A stretch of 64,000 nucleotides of DNA from Marinomonas pontica (GTDB lineage Bacteria; Pseudomonadota; Gammaproteobacteria; Pseudomonadales; Marinomonadaceae). The stretch lies in NCBI RefSeq assembly GCF_026191375.1, contig NZ_JAODTL010000041.1, positions 62,001 through 126,000 on the forward strand. Direction: 5' to 3'. Numbering within the stretch: the stretch's first letter is position 1; the number at the start of each line of letters is the position of its first letter. The position numbers and the translations under genes are program-made. This document shows, piece by piece, positions 10,248-20,480 of this stretch. Under the pieces are notes generated by a model. The model was not told the origin of the DNA. It made no database searches and saw only the letters and a list, made by a program, of their open reading frames with translations.

Positions 10248-12531
10248 TAAGATTCCTCTTTGGCAATAATGCTTTGCGGGCTAAATCGGGGTAGCCTAAC
10301 ACAAAATTCTGCACCCCCAGAGTCTCGATTTTGCGCACTGATCTGTCCGCCCATCGCTTCAACGATACGCTGACTAATAGACAAGCCCAATCCCAATCCT
10401 AAACCAGAAGATTTGGAGGTAAAAAAAGGTTCAAATAAATGTTTGGTGGCTTCTTCGCTCAAACCATTACCCGTATCTTGGACACTGATAATAATTTGCG
10501 CGTCCGTTGCTTTTTGCTCTATTAAGACCCGACGCTCGTTCGTGGCGTCTTCCGCTATCGCATCCGCCGCATTGGCCAACAAATTCACCAACACCTGTTC
10601 CAAAAAGACCATGTCACCATTCACAATAAAGCCCAAATCCTCCCCGACTATGAGCTCAATATTGGCCTCTTTATAGCGTGGGCTCATAATCTTTAGAGCA
10701 CCCACAATGGCCGTCTGCACTGCAATTGGCCCCTGCTGCACATCCCCTTTTCGAGCAAATACCTTGAAGCGAGCAATAATATCACCCATGTGGTGACCAA
10801 GCTGGCTAATGTGTTGCAGATTCGCATGGGCTTGCTCATATTGCCCACGGTCTAAAAATTTCAATCCATTTCCGGCAAACGCTCGGATCGCCGTTAAAGG
10901 TTGGTTTAACTCATGATTCAGCCCCGCACTAAGCTGCCCTAACACAGCCAATTTAGCAGTTTGTATGAGCTCGCGCTGCGTGCCTTTGTGCTCTTCAATT
11001 TCTTGGCGTAATCGCGTGTTGGCACCTTGCAGCTCAACGGTACGTTCTTTGACTCGCTCTTCTAGATCAATACGCGCTTGGGTGATGTCTTGTTCGTAAC
11101 GTTTCCGCTCAGTCATGTCATGAAAGGTCACCAAATAACTGCGTCGATTAGGCAGCTGCATCTCACACAAGGTCATTTCTACCGGTACTGATTGATTTGA
11201 ATAACACAAATGCCCCTCACGAGTGAGAACCTTAATGCCTAAATCACTTGCGGCGTCCAAAAAATCATCCTGAGAAGTTGTGATAACTGAACTTTGTTCA
11301 TCGGGTTGAAACAAGGTATCCAATGTCTGTCCCACCAGTGGTGCCAGTGGTTGCCCCACCAGCTTTTCAACCGCCGGATTAAAGGATTCTATTTTGTGAT
11401 GCTCATCCAATGTCACCAAGCCCGCTTGTGTGTTTTGAATCACTTCGCGAATGTAGGCTTGATTGTGTCGCGTCATTTCATTGGCATCAGAACGCTCTCG
11501 TAGCATTCGGCTTCGTAACATAGCCAAGCCAAAAAGCAACGCTGTGATGGTCACACCGCCAGCAAAAATAGCGCGCCATAGGGAAATCTCTTCATTAATG
11601 GTTTTTAGTGGCGCCAATATCGAAATTTTGAAATCCAATAAACGAATCGGGCGACTCATACGCAAAAATGACATTCGCTGTAACTCTTCGGTGCCATTAG
11701 TCATGGTGTTTTCTAACACGTCGATGATCTGAGATTTTTCATCAAACGGTTTTTGATAGACGATCGCCAGCTTTTCAATGGATTGTCCAAAATAGCGTTG
11801 TGAATCGGCAATGCGTTGCAATTCCAAATGAGACAATTCTCCTAGCACGCGATACAGCCAATTCGGGCGAGAACTGCTGAACACAATGCCATCGGGATCA
11901 AGTAATAAAAATTCATAATGCTGATTCGCAAAGCGTTTTTCAAACTGTGTCAGATCCACTTTTACAACGGCCACACCAATAATGGAATCGCCTTCATAAA
12001 CAGGATAGGAAAATAATACCCGCGCCGATTCGACGTGGTGCCCAGCGCATAATAACGCCCCGGCTTGCCCCGAATGGCGTCTTTAAAATAGGGGCGAAAG
12101 GCGAAATTACGGCCGACAAAACTGGCCTCTTCACGGTAATTAGACGCCGCAATGGTCAACCCTTCCATATTTAAAATGTAGCTGTCTGAGGCTTCAGTAA
12201 TGCGGTTGATTTGCTCAAGCTCGCGATTCAACTGATTAATATCCGATTCAAAGCCATCGCGCAGTGCTTTTCTGACCCGATCGTTGGACGCCAATAACGT
12301 CGGCATGTGCTGATATTTGGCAATGGCGCTTTCTAACACGCTGGCAAGCTGGTTTAACTGCTCAAAGGAATCAATGCGTAACGCTTTAATTTGCTGGTTT
12401 CGTAACGCTTCTCCGCCCTTCCAAATAGACAGCGACGTGATGATAAACACCACCACATACAGCCAAAACACATGTTTTTTAATGCGGTTTATATCGAAAA
12501 ATTTGACGTTCAAACGGCCACGCTCACTCAA
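10247..12531 (-). CDS. dctB: C4-dicarboxylate sensor histidine kinase DctB, one-base frameshift
   Basis: Membrane sensor kinase, 761 residues when corrected. Order: membrane segment about 20-40, periplasmic dCache-like domain to about 315, second membrane segment about 318-338, PAS domain about 350-470, coiled coil, HisKA with phospho-acceptor His near 540 (LNHELNQPLTAIRAF), and HATPase with N box NLLANAADAI and DTGNGL. The frame breaks at the A4 run 12010-12013 on the plus strand. One more base joins YYF to SYPVYEGDSIIGVAVVK and restores the dCache domain. It is longer than typical DctB (about 600) because of the PAS domain. It is the partner of the adjacent dctD. Confidence 0.85.
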
Positions 12532-12657
12532 GTAATGATCCTGCAGAAGGGACAGACTAAATGTGTGTCTTGGATTGAATTCATGTGCGCTTTAAGGCAT
12601 CTTTGAAGGATACGCAAAACTGTGCACGTTTTATGAATTTTATTAAATAGGATAAAA

Positions 12658-15175
12658 ATGCATTCCATCAGTATACATTGTCAATCGATTGATGATCTCA
12701 TTCAAAAACTGGAAGGAATACAGCCGCCCGACCTTATCCAACTATACGGCACCTTTTCGATTAAAGAAGCCAAACCATGGGCAATATATTTAACACAGTG
12801 CTTTCCAGACGCGTGCCGTATTGGTATGGCAAGCCAGCGACACATCTCAAACGGCCAAGTCAAAAATGATGGCGCCACGCTGATTTTATCCTATTTCAAA
12901 CGCAGTCACCTGACTTATAACACTGTCCCTTACGACGACCAAAAAATTGAACGATCAGGTCAGCAGTTGTTCGCGCCTTTTCTTGCCAGTGATGAAAAAA
13001 ACCAAGCCAGTGCTTACATTGTACTGGCCGATACCAAAGACGCCATTCAAGATGACTTTTTCCGCGTCTCCCAAGAAAACGACTTAACCATCAGTGGTGG
13101 ACGAGCAGGCCTATTCGAACCAGGCAATAGCTGGGTGCTGTGCCAAGAAAACTTATACCAAAATCAATCTGTTGCTGTGGGCATCATTGGTGAATATTTA
13201 ACGCAGCAGCGCGATGTCTTTGTCGACAATATCGCCATAGGTCGTCGAATGTTGGTCACCGCCAGCGAAGGCAAAGTCATTAAACAAATCGACCATTTGC
13301 CTGCTCAGCAAATTTATCAACGCTATTTGTCCAATGGCGAACGCATCAGTCTGACACTTGCCAACCGATTCGCACTGACAACCGTACACAATAACGTAGA
13401 AATAAACGCGGTTCCGCTCAGCTGGGAAGGCGACGGCGGCATCTTAATGAGCGAAGCCATACCAGAGGGCGCATACGTTAAATTTCTCTATTTTCACCCC
13501 GCTCAGTCGCTCTACTCTATCGTTCCTAAGATTCAGCACCTCAATGAACAACTGCCTGAAAGCATTTTTGTGTTCAATTGCATCAGCCGCGAAGACTTTC
13601 TGGAAGAAAAACCAACCGATAAACTCAGCATGCTTAATCAAGTGCTGCCATTGCATGGAACCTACTGTTTTGGAGAGTTCTTTTCGACTCAATTTGGCAC
13701 AAGAATCATGCAACATGCGCTCACTTATTTGGCAGTTCATGAATCTGGCTGCGGCCTAAAACGAGAAGCGGAGCCGATCCAGCTTCCGGATGAACGCGAC
13801 TCTTTAGCCCCCATGTTCAACCTAATTGGTAATGCATTCCAAGAACTGGAACAAGAACACGCTTCTTTTGGCTACTCCTGCGCTAACCCAGACACCAACA
13901 ACGATTGGCTACACGATCTCGCAAACCGGGTTACTGAATCGTTTTTCATTACTGGGGCGCTTGACCAATCATCAAGACATCGCCCACCTTGTGGTTATGC
14001 GCATTCGTAATTTCTGATTAATCAATCAACAATATGGCTACAACGCCGCAGACGATTTGTTTGCCCAATTAGCCCATTATTTAAAACGTCGTCTGGGCAC
14101 CAACTCTGTGGGCATTGAATTTACCTGTTATCGCCTGTCAGCCAACGAAATCGCCGTGTCGATTCACAGTCAGATTGCACCGAATAAAATTCTTCGATTG
14201 TTTCGCAATTTAGCCGAAGACATCGAAAACGAAGAATTCTCCACCATGAAAAAAGTGGAGCATTTGCTCACACTAAGCTTGTCTGTTGGTATGGCGTCGG
14301 TGCTTGATCAAAATGGTCGTGCGCTTTGCGATCAATCGCATTTGCTGATCAAAGCCAGCGAAGCAAGACGCTATGCGCAAATGAATAATCAACCCATTTA
14401 TTGGAATGGCGACCTGCCTGATAATGCCTCCACCGAAGAAAATTTGGATTGGATTTTAAAGATTCGTAAAGCGCTAGAAAACGATGACATTTTCGCCTAC
14501 TTCCAACCTTACTATGACAGCAAAACAGGAGAAGAAATCGGCGCAGAAGCGCTGCTCAGAGCACGCATCGATGGGCAAATCGTCAGTCCAGCGTTCTTTT
14601 TAGACTTGATAAAACAAACGCAATTGTACTCAAAAATTACTCTAACCATGCTCGCAAAGTGCGAACGTATTCTTAACACTTATCCTAAGGTAAACGTCGC
14701 CTTAAACTTATCTGTATTGGACTTTAAACATTACGCCACGTTAAAAGCCCTGCGCCAGTTTTTTGCACGCAACAAGGTAAATGGGCGTTTGACACTGGAA
14801 ATCACCGAATCCGAATCCATCCAAGACTACGATTGGATCAGCCCAATTATTAATGAATTCAGAGAAGCTGGTGCGCTATTGGCCATAGACGATTTTGGGG
14901 CAGGCTATTCTAACTTAGAAAAACTCATCGCATTGAACCCAGACATTCTCAAGCTGGATGGCTGCATTATCAAAACCATTGATAAAGACGAAAAACTGCA
15001 AAAGTTAGTACAACATACCAACAACCTTGCGCATTCTCTGGGAATAAAAACCCAAGCCGAATTTGTACACAACGACGCCGTCAAACAACACTTAATAGAC
15101 TTGAAAATAGATTACTTACAAGGGTATCACTTATCCGAACCACTCAGCGAAACCGAGTGGCTTGAACGTCATTAA
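12658..15175 (+). pseudogene. FIST-GGDEF-EAL sensor/c-di-GMP phosphodiesterase, frameshift plus in-frame stop
   Basis: About 838 residues if repaired. The first 370 residues match FIST_N plus FIST_C, a predicted small-ligand (amino-acid) sensor module. Then come a GGDEF domain with a degenerate signature (SANEI where GGDEF is expected) and an EAL domain with AEALLR, NLSV, EITES and DDFGAGYSNL, which should be a working c-di-GMP phosphodiesterase. Two lesions lie at the start of the GGDEF domain: one extra base in AAA 13923-13925 (without it the text reads DLATGLLNR, matching the usual DPLTGLLNR) and a TGA at 14015-14017 in the corrected frame, between IRNF and LINQQYG. The stop makes true inactivation, or expression as two proteins, more plausible here than at the other broken genes. 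Confidence 0.72.
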
Positions 15176-15197
15176 ACACACACATCGCTTTCTTTGC

Positions 15198-16175
15198 TTA
15201 TGCCCGCGCATGAGCAAAGGGCAGAACCTCAGTAATGTGTGTTTTATGACACAACAGCATGAGTAGACGATCAACGCCTAATGCCACCCCAGCGCAATCG
15301 GGCAGTCCACTTTGTAATGCGCTAATTAGTCGTTCATCAAACTGCCGATTCGACAAACGCATTTCCTGACGTGTTCGCTTATCTTCGGCAAAGCGTCTTG
15401 CTTGCTCCTTAGCATCCGTCAATTCATGATAGCCGTTCGCCAGCTCCATGCCTTGCCAATACAACTCGAAACGCGACGCCACCAGCAAGCCATGCTCATC
15501 GACAACTGTTTTTGCTAGGGCTGCCTGAGACGCGGGGTAACTGTGAATAAAACAAGGGGTGTATTGACCAATAGCAGGCTCAACTACACTAGAAAAAAGT
15601 AACTCAAGCAAGGTATCGCGATCATCTTCCTGCAAGCCGTATTCTGTGTGTTCATGAGCACATTCTTGTAACTGGAACAATGTCGCAGTGAAAGGATCAA
15701 GTCCGGTATGACGTAAAAACGCCATTTGATAACTGAGTCGCTCGCACGTCAACGTCTCGTCATTTAACAGCACCGACAGCAACTGTTGAATCTCATCCAT
15801 CAATTGCCAATGATCAAATCCCACGCGATACCACTCCAGCATGGTAAATTCGATGCTATGGCGGCGGCCAATTTCCTCGGCTCGGAACACTTTTCCCAAC
15901 TGATAAATAGAACCAGAGCCTGCGCATAACAAACGCTTCATAGCGAACTCTGGAGAGGTTTGAAGGTAATACGTCAGGTCTTCACCTTGGGAACGCGTCT
16001 GACTGGTTAATACTTCAATATGTGGATCAGTAATACTGCCCAGAGACAGACACTGAGTATCCACCTCCATCACCTCACGCGAATCGAAAAAAGCGCGAAT
16101 GGCTTTCAGTAACTGCGCACGCTTTTGTAAAATCGAAAGGTCCGCACTGGGTTGCCACAAAGAAGCGTCGTACAT
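15198..16175 (-). CDS. epmA: EF-P--(R)-beta-lysine ligase EpmA
   Basis: Class II lysyl-tRNA-synthetase paralogue that attaches (R)-beta-lysine to EF-P Lys34 (also called PoxA/GenX/YjeA). It has the catalytic core only, without the anticodon-binding domain: motif 2 region FRAEEIGRRHSIEFTMLEWY and motif 3 region GVALGVDRLLMLL near the C-terminus. The 325-residue length matches the family. The ATG at 16175 is chosen because GAG lies eight bases upstream; a GTG three codons earlier is possible. Its partners efp and epmB are 4-6 kb away in this window. Confidence 0.93.
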   Translation of the reverse strand: MYDASLWQPSADLSILQKRAQLLKAIRAFFDSREVMEVDTQCLSLGSITDPHIEVLTSQTRSQGEDLTYYLQTSPEFAMKRLLCAGSGSIYQLGKVFRAEEIGRRHSIEFTMLEWYRVGFDHWQLMDEIQQLLSVLLNDETLTCERLSYQMAFLRHTGLDPFTATLFQLQECAHEHTEYGLQEDDRDTLLELLFSSVVEPAIGQYTPCFIHSYPASQAALAKTVVDEHGLLVASRFELYWQGMELANGYHELTDAKEQARRFAEDKRTRQEMRLSNRQFDERLISALQSGLPDCAGVALGVDRLLMLLCHKTHITEVLPFAHARA

Positions 16176-16340
16176 AAAAAACACTCTGAAAAATAAAGTG
16201 CATCATAACAAATACAAGGTCACAAATTTACTGCGAAGAACACTATTTTCATCTCCCGCCATGCCAAACGTAGGCGTGAACACTAAATCAATGTCATGCT
16301 TGATTTTCAGATCATTTTGACAAACCTAAGCCGAAAAACA

Positions 16341-16382
16341 CTGTTGATAAACACAGTACTTATCAACAGTGTTTATCAACAG
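16341..16382 (-). terminator. Hairpin terminator downstream of the SDR gene
   Basis: A perfect 14-base inverted repeat, CTGTTGATAAACAC/GTGTTTATCAACAG, has a 14-base loop. Reading on the minus strand it is followed by TGTTTTTCGG, so it probably ends the SDR transcript before epmA. The loop itself contains another partial copy of the arm (TTATCAACA). Confidence 0.65.
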
Positions 16383-16399
16383 CCAAGTAAACAGCTCCG

Positions 16400-17128
16400 C
16401 TATAAATCGAACTGCGATGGCAACATCACCACATCTCGAATCGTTACATGGCGAGGACGCGTTAGCATGAAAATGAGAGCGTCAGCCACATCGCTGGCTT
16501 CCATCAAGCTGCCTTTTGCCTTGGCTTCTGCCAGTTTTTCCGCAGGCCAATCAGATAACAAAGAGGTAATAACTGGGCCAGGAGACACCGAGCCGACACG
16601 AATACCATGCTTGCTGACTTGTCTACGTACCGTTTGCACAAAACAATTCATCGCCCATTTTGAAGACGCGTAAACCGGCTCCCAAGGCGTTGGAAAATGC
16701 CCTGCTAACGAACTGGTGATTAAAATATCACCCACGCCTCGTTCAATCATATGCGGCAACACATCGCGCACGTTTTTAATGACCACGTTGATATTCAGAT
16801 TCAACATGCGATCTATGGCGTCGTTATCGGCATCGACTAAATCACCGCCCACATACAAACCTGCATTCGCGTGAAAAATATCGATCACCTTGGTTTTCTC
16901 TAAAATACGCGGAACCAAAGCGGAGCAAGCCGCAGGATCAAGCAAATCTGCCGCAAGCGTCACGACGTTATCGCCATGTTGTTTTTGCAATGCATTAAGC
17001 GCCGCTTCATCACGGTCAACAATGACAACGGTTGCGCCTTCGGCCAACATGCCTTCCACGCTGGCCAACCCAATTCCAGAGGCGCCACCCGTTACTACGG
17101 CTACTTTTCCAATTAATGCGTTAGACAT
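16400..17128 (-). CDS. Short-chain dehydrogenase/reductase (SDR)
   Basis: NAD(P)-dependent oxidoreductase of the classical SDR family, 242 residues. The cofactor motif TGGASGIG is at about 13-20, an NAG-type motif (HANAG) near 86-90, and the active-site Ser and YASSK near 140-157. The aspartate in VIVDRDE after the second strand suggests NAD rather than NADP preference (inference). The substrate cannot be told. The ATG follows AGGTAAC. Confidence 0.85.
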   Translation of the reverse strand: MSNALIGKVAVVTGGASGIGLASVEGMLAEGATVVIVDRDEAALNALQKQHGDNVVTLAADLLDPAACSALVPRILEKTKVIDIFHANAGLYVGGDLVDADNDAIDRMLNLNINVVIKNVRDVLPHMIERGVGDILITSSLAGHFPTPWEPVYASSKWAMNCFVQTVRRQVSKHGIRVGSVSPGPVITSLLSDWPAEKLAEAKAKGSLMEASDVADALIFMLTRPRHVTIRDVVMLPSQFDL

Positions 17129-17386
17129 GCGTTACCTACTTATTGTTATTGATGGATAAATTTTCAGATGAAACACGCTACCACTCTATGATGAAAAAAT
17201 TCTGCTACTTTTTTGCGCATAACTGATCTTAAACAAAGGCCGCCGCCAGAACACCACGCTTGCCTGTGCTTTTTTATTGTTCAGTTTTTTTGATCATTTA
17301 CCTCAAAATCCTCCGTTACTTAATTGTTTTTTTTAGCGGTATAGTTCGCTCATCGTAAACAACCTCTATTTAGGCAAGGAAATACT

Positions 17387-17827
17387 ATGAACTCTCTAAT
17401 TCAAACAATCACTAAAACAACGTCTGGCGTGGCAAGTACGATTTTGCGCATTCCGGTTGGCTTGATTCTTATGGCGCATGGTGCGCAAAAACTGTTCGGC
17501 ATGTTTGGCGGATATGGTTTGGAAGGCACTGGGCAATTTATGGCGTCACTTGGCTTAGAACCAGGTTACTTGATGGCTCTGCTCGCTGGCAGTGCAGAAT
17601 TTTTCGGTGGTTTGGCTCTGGTGATTGGTTTACTCGTGCGCCCGGCCTCTGCAGTTATTGCCTTTACTATGGTCATGGCTATTTTCTCTGTGCACATTTC
17701 AAACGGATTATTCATGGCTAACAATGGCTATGAATACGCGCTAACCCTTTTGATCGTTGCCATGTCGTTGGTATTCAGCGGTGCTGGCGCGCTATCTGTT
17801 GATAAAGCCCTATCCAGCAAGCACTAA
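17387..17827 (+). CDS. DoxX family membrane protein
   Basis: Small membrane protein of 146 residues with four hydrophobic helices and the DoxX pattern: RIPVGLILMAHGAQKLFGMFGG at the start, then GSAEFFGGLALVIGLLVRPA. Members are linked to thiol and oxidative stress systems or to oxidoreductases, but the function is mostly unknown. AAGGAAA lies before the ATG. It appears monocistronic, convergent with the downstream diguanylate cyclase. Confidence 0.88.
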   Translation: MNSLIQTITKTTSGVASTILRIPVGLILMAHGAQKLFGMFGGYGLEGTGQFMASLGLEPGYLMALLAGSAEFFGGLALVIGLLVRPASAVIAFTMVMAIFSVHISNGLFMANNGYEYALTLLIVAMSLVFSGAGALSVDKALSSKH

Positions 17828-17849
17828 TCGAACTGGCATTGTCCTGTTC

Positions 17850-17887
17850 TTTCAACACCTCGCGGCAAATGTCGCGAGGTGTTGAAA
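17850..17887. terminator. Bidirectional hairpin between doxX-like gene and diguanylate cyclase
   Basis: TTTCAACACCTCGCG pairs perfectly with CGCGAGGTGTTGAAA around loop GCAAATGT. It sits between two convergent genes. Confidence 0.75.
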
Positions 17888-17914
17888 TCAAACCTGTGGG
17901 TCTTACAAAGCTGG

Positions 17915-19585
17915 TTAGGTACTCAAAATTACCTGATTGCGTCCTTGCTCTTTTGCTTTGTATAAGGCCGCATCCGCACGATTAAGCACTTGCTCATAAT
18001 GCTCATCACTTGCCTTGCACATAGCTACACCAAAGCTCGCCGTGACAAACAAAGCCTCGTGCATGTCGGTTGATTCCACTCTCTGACGAAGCCGTTCCGC
18101 CATGTCGTGTGCCGTTTTTTCCTTAACATTTGGCATCAGTACAGTAAACTCTTCGCCACCAAAACGAGCAACCATACCAGCGTCACCAATAACGTCGACC
18201 AATATTGTCGCCATTTTTTTAAGCACTTTATCGCCTATTGAATGTCCGTAGTGATCATTTATTTTTTTAAAATGATCAGCGTCCACCATGATGACAGCAA
18301 ATTCATGATGTGACTCTCGAACGGATTGATACTCTTTCTGTAAGGCTTCATCTAATGCTAAACGATTAAACACCTGTGTCAGTGGGTCTTGGCGGACGAT
18401 GGCCTTTAAAGATTGATTACTGGCTTCTAATTGCGCGGTTCGTGCCTGAACCTTGGCCTCTAAAGTCACGTTTAATTGCAATAATGTTTGCTCGCGGTCC
18501 AATAACGATGACATCATTTCCTGTAATGAGCGACTCAAGCTGGTGACTTCATTTAAGTGGCTGTCATCTTGGAAAGTTACGTGACGATCCCCTTGCTGAA
18601 TCCGCTTTGCCGTTCTGGCTAATCGCTCTAAAGGAAGACTTAGTGAACTGGCCAGCCGATAGGCCAGCAACATACAAAACAGCGTAGATATTCCCCCTAA
18701 TATCAACAACAGACGATGCACTTCCCTCACAGATTGCATCGCAATATCAGCGGGTTGTCGCACCACAATACGCCAGCCTAATTGAGTAGATTGCGGAGAA
18801 ACCACTGTCACAAGACTGGTAAGGTAATTTTCATTGTCAGACCAAACAACAGATTCGAACTGACCACTGTTAGGCAGAGTGTTAGGCACATCCATCTCAC
18901 CCACATAATTGTCTGGGTAAATGATTTCTTGGTTATTATCGATGATAAAAATATCCACCGACGCTCCGTTAAACTCATTATTAAAAGACGAAGCAAGCAC
19001 CTCTTTCACCCACGCCCAATCAGCATGAGTCGCCACAACACCTTTTAGCACTCCGTCTTTCCCAATCACCGGCGCAGCAAAGTCCACAAACCGAATAGGC
19101 ATGCCGTCTTTGGGTTTCGGCAATAACTTTTCGAGCAAAAGTGCTTTATGAACATCGCCGATATAAGCACCAGAATGGCTGTGGATAAACCAAGGGCGCT
19201 GACTAACATCCGCGCCTTTCAAAACCCCATCACCTGACGCCAACACAATGCCATTTTCATCAGCAAACCCAATCCAAGCATAATGTTTGTAAGAGTTTTT
19301 GATTTGATCAATGGTTTCTTGCAGCCCGCTGAGATCTTGGCCCTCATAAAGAGAAAGGCGTTTGCTCAATAGAACAATTTCCCGTTCACGTTCAATAAGG
19401 CTCGCTGTCAGCATATTTGACACCGATTGACTGATGCTAACCAATGACTCGCCACTGGCTGCCGAAAGTCGAGTGGAGGCAACATGATAGAGATAAGTAA
19501 CAAGTACCAAACTAAGAGACAACAACAGGCCACCGGTTAATAAAGTAATGCGGCTGCGAAATGTATTAACCCCTTTGAACACCAT
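17915..19585 (-). CDS. Membrane diguanylate cyclase with Cache sensor
   Basis: Predicted c-di-GMP synthase of 556 residues: N-terminal membrane segment about 13-33, periplasmic dCache_1 region about 34-280, second membrane segment about 285-305, HAMP, a coiled coil, then GGDEF about 385-556. The active site reads GGEEF, a functional variant. The usual RxxD product-inhibition site just upstream is absent (DAGM before VARFGG), so allosteric shut-off by c-di-GMP may be missing. A start at 19585 (MVFKGVNTF) is likely. Its signal is unknown; the Cache domain suggests a small extracellular molecule. Confidence 0.9.
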   Translation of the reverse strand: MVFKGVNTFRSRITLLTGGLLLSLSLVLVTYLYHVASTRLSAASGESLVSISQSVSNMLTASLIEREREIVLLSKRLSLYEGQDLSGLQETIDQIKNSYKHYAWIGFADENGIVLASGDGVLKGADVSQRPWFIHSHSGAYIGDVHKALLLEKLLPKPKDGMPIRFVDFAAPVIGKDGVLKGVVATHADWAWVKEVLASSFNNEFNGASVDIFIIDNNQEIIYPDNYVGEMDVPNTLPNSGQFESVVWSDNENYLTSLVTVVSPQSTQLGWRIVVRQPADIAMQSVREVHRLLLILGGISTLFCMLLAYRLASSLSLPLERLARTAKRIQQGDRHVTFQDDSHLNEVTSLSRSLQEMMSSLLDREQTLLQLNVTLEAKVQARTAQLEASNQSLKAIVRQDPLTQVFNRLALDEALQKEYQSVRESHHEFAVIMVDADHFKKINDHYGHSIGDKVLKKMATILVDVIGDAGMVARFGGEEFTVLMPNVKEKTAHDMAERLRQRVESTDMHEALFVTASFGVAMCKASDEHYEQVLNRADAALYKAKEQGRNQVILST

Positions 19586-19670
19586 GAAAGAGACCTGCTA
19601 TGACGTATTATAAATAATTATAGAATAAGCAATAAATCGTGCCTTATACAGACAATTCTCCAACAAAAAA

Positions 19671-19698
19671 GGCCCTCGATAGTCTCCTATCGAGGGCC
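19671..19698 (-). terminator. Rho-independent terminator of efp
   Basis: GGCCCTCGATAG-TCTC-CTATCGAGGGCC is a perfect 12-base stem. Six A residues lie before it on the plus strand and give the U-tract on the minus strand. Confidence 0.88.
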
Positions 19699-19729
19699 CT
19701 TCAATTTACTCGGTACGTTGTCTCAGGAA

Positions 19730-20305
19730 TTATTTACCTGTTGCACGAGAAACGTATTCGCCAGTACGAGTATCAACACGCAGCACTTCGCCGATATTAA
19801 TAAACAGTGGTACACGAACCATAGCACCCGTTACCAAGAAAGCAGGCTTAGAGCCGCCGTTCGCCGTATCGCCTTTTACACCTGGATCGGTTTCTTTTAC
19901 TTCAAGTTCAATGAAGTTAGGGGCTGCAACCGCCAATGGCGCGCCGTTGTATAATGTTACAACGTATTTTTCTTGCTCTTTTAGCCACTTAATCGTGTCG
20001 CCAACAGCCGTTTCATCCGCTGCGTGTTGTTCAAAAGAACCATCCACAGCCATGAAGTGCCAGAATTCACCGTCGGTGTACAAGTACTCCATGTCGGTGT
20101 CCATTACGTCAGCAGATTCAAGCGTATCGCCCGATTTAAAAGTACGCTCCCACACTCGTCCAGAACGTAGGTTACGTAGCTTAATGCGGTTAAAGGCTTG
20201 GCCTTTACCTGGTTTAACATGTTCGTTATCGATAATCGAACATGGATCACCGTCAACCATTACTTTCGCGCCGCTGCGCATATCGCTGGTAGAAATATTA
20301 GCCAT
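19730..20305 (-). CDS. efp: Elongation factor P
   Basis: EF-P relieves ribosome stalling at polyproline stretches. At 191 residues it has the three beta-barrel domains of the family (KOW-like N-terminal domain, two OB-like domains). The modified lysine is K34 in HVKPGKGQA, the substrate of EpmA and EpmB, both encoded nearby. The C-terminus carries the [13 protein letters not shown] signature. The ATG follows GAGGATGT. It is divergent from epmB across a 175-base spacer holding a long inverted repeat. Confidence 0.97.
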   Translation of the reverse strand: MANISTSDMRSGAKVMVDGDPCSIIDNEHVKPGKGQAFNRIKLRNLRSGRVWERTFKSGDTLESADVMDTDMEYLYTDGEFWHFMAVDGSFEQHAADETAVGDTIKWLKEQEKYVVTLYNGAPLAVAAPNFIELEVKETDPGVKGDTANGGSKPAFLVTGAMVRVPLFINIGEVLRVDTRTGEYVSRATGK

Positions 20306-20364
20306 ACATCCTCACAGTATATTTTTAGAGAAAAGGCTCTGACTGGCGTATCATGTCAGTCCCA

Positions 20365-20427
20365 AGATCTCTGCAAACTCTTTTTCACTTCCTGATACAC
20401 AGTAGAAAAGAGCGTTTGCAAAGATCT
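20365..20427. repeat. Long imperfect inverted repeat between efp and epmB
   Basis: AGATCTCTGCAAACTCTTTTTC (20365-20386) is nearly complementary to 20405-20427, with an 18-base loop. It lies between the divergent efp and epmB starts, so it would fall in the 5' leader of one or both messages. It could be a regulator-binding dyad or an RNA hairpin. Confidence 0.6.
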
Positions 20428-20480
20428 CTGAGAGCCATCGGCCAAGTAGGCCAAAATAAGTTGGCGCAATCATAACCCAA

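Noticed and set aside
16341-16382. Hairpin considered as a CRISPR-like repeat pair
   Set aside because: There is only one inverted pair and no regular spacers, so it is a terminator rather than an array.
16296-16673. 125-codon plus-strand frame over the SDR 3' end and hairpin
   Set aside because: It runs through the terminator hairpin and the antisense of the SDR gene, so it is coincidental.
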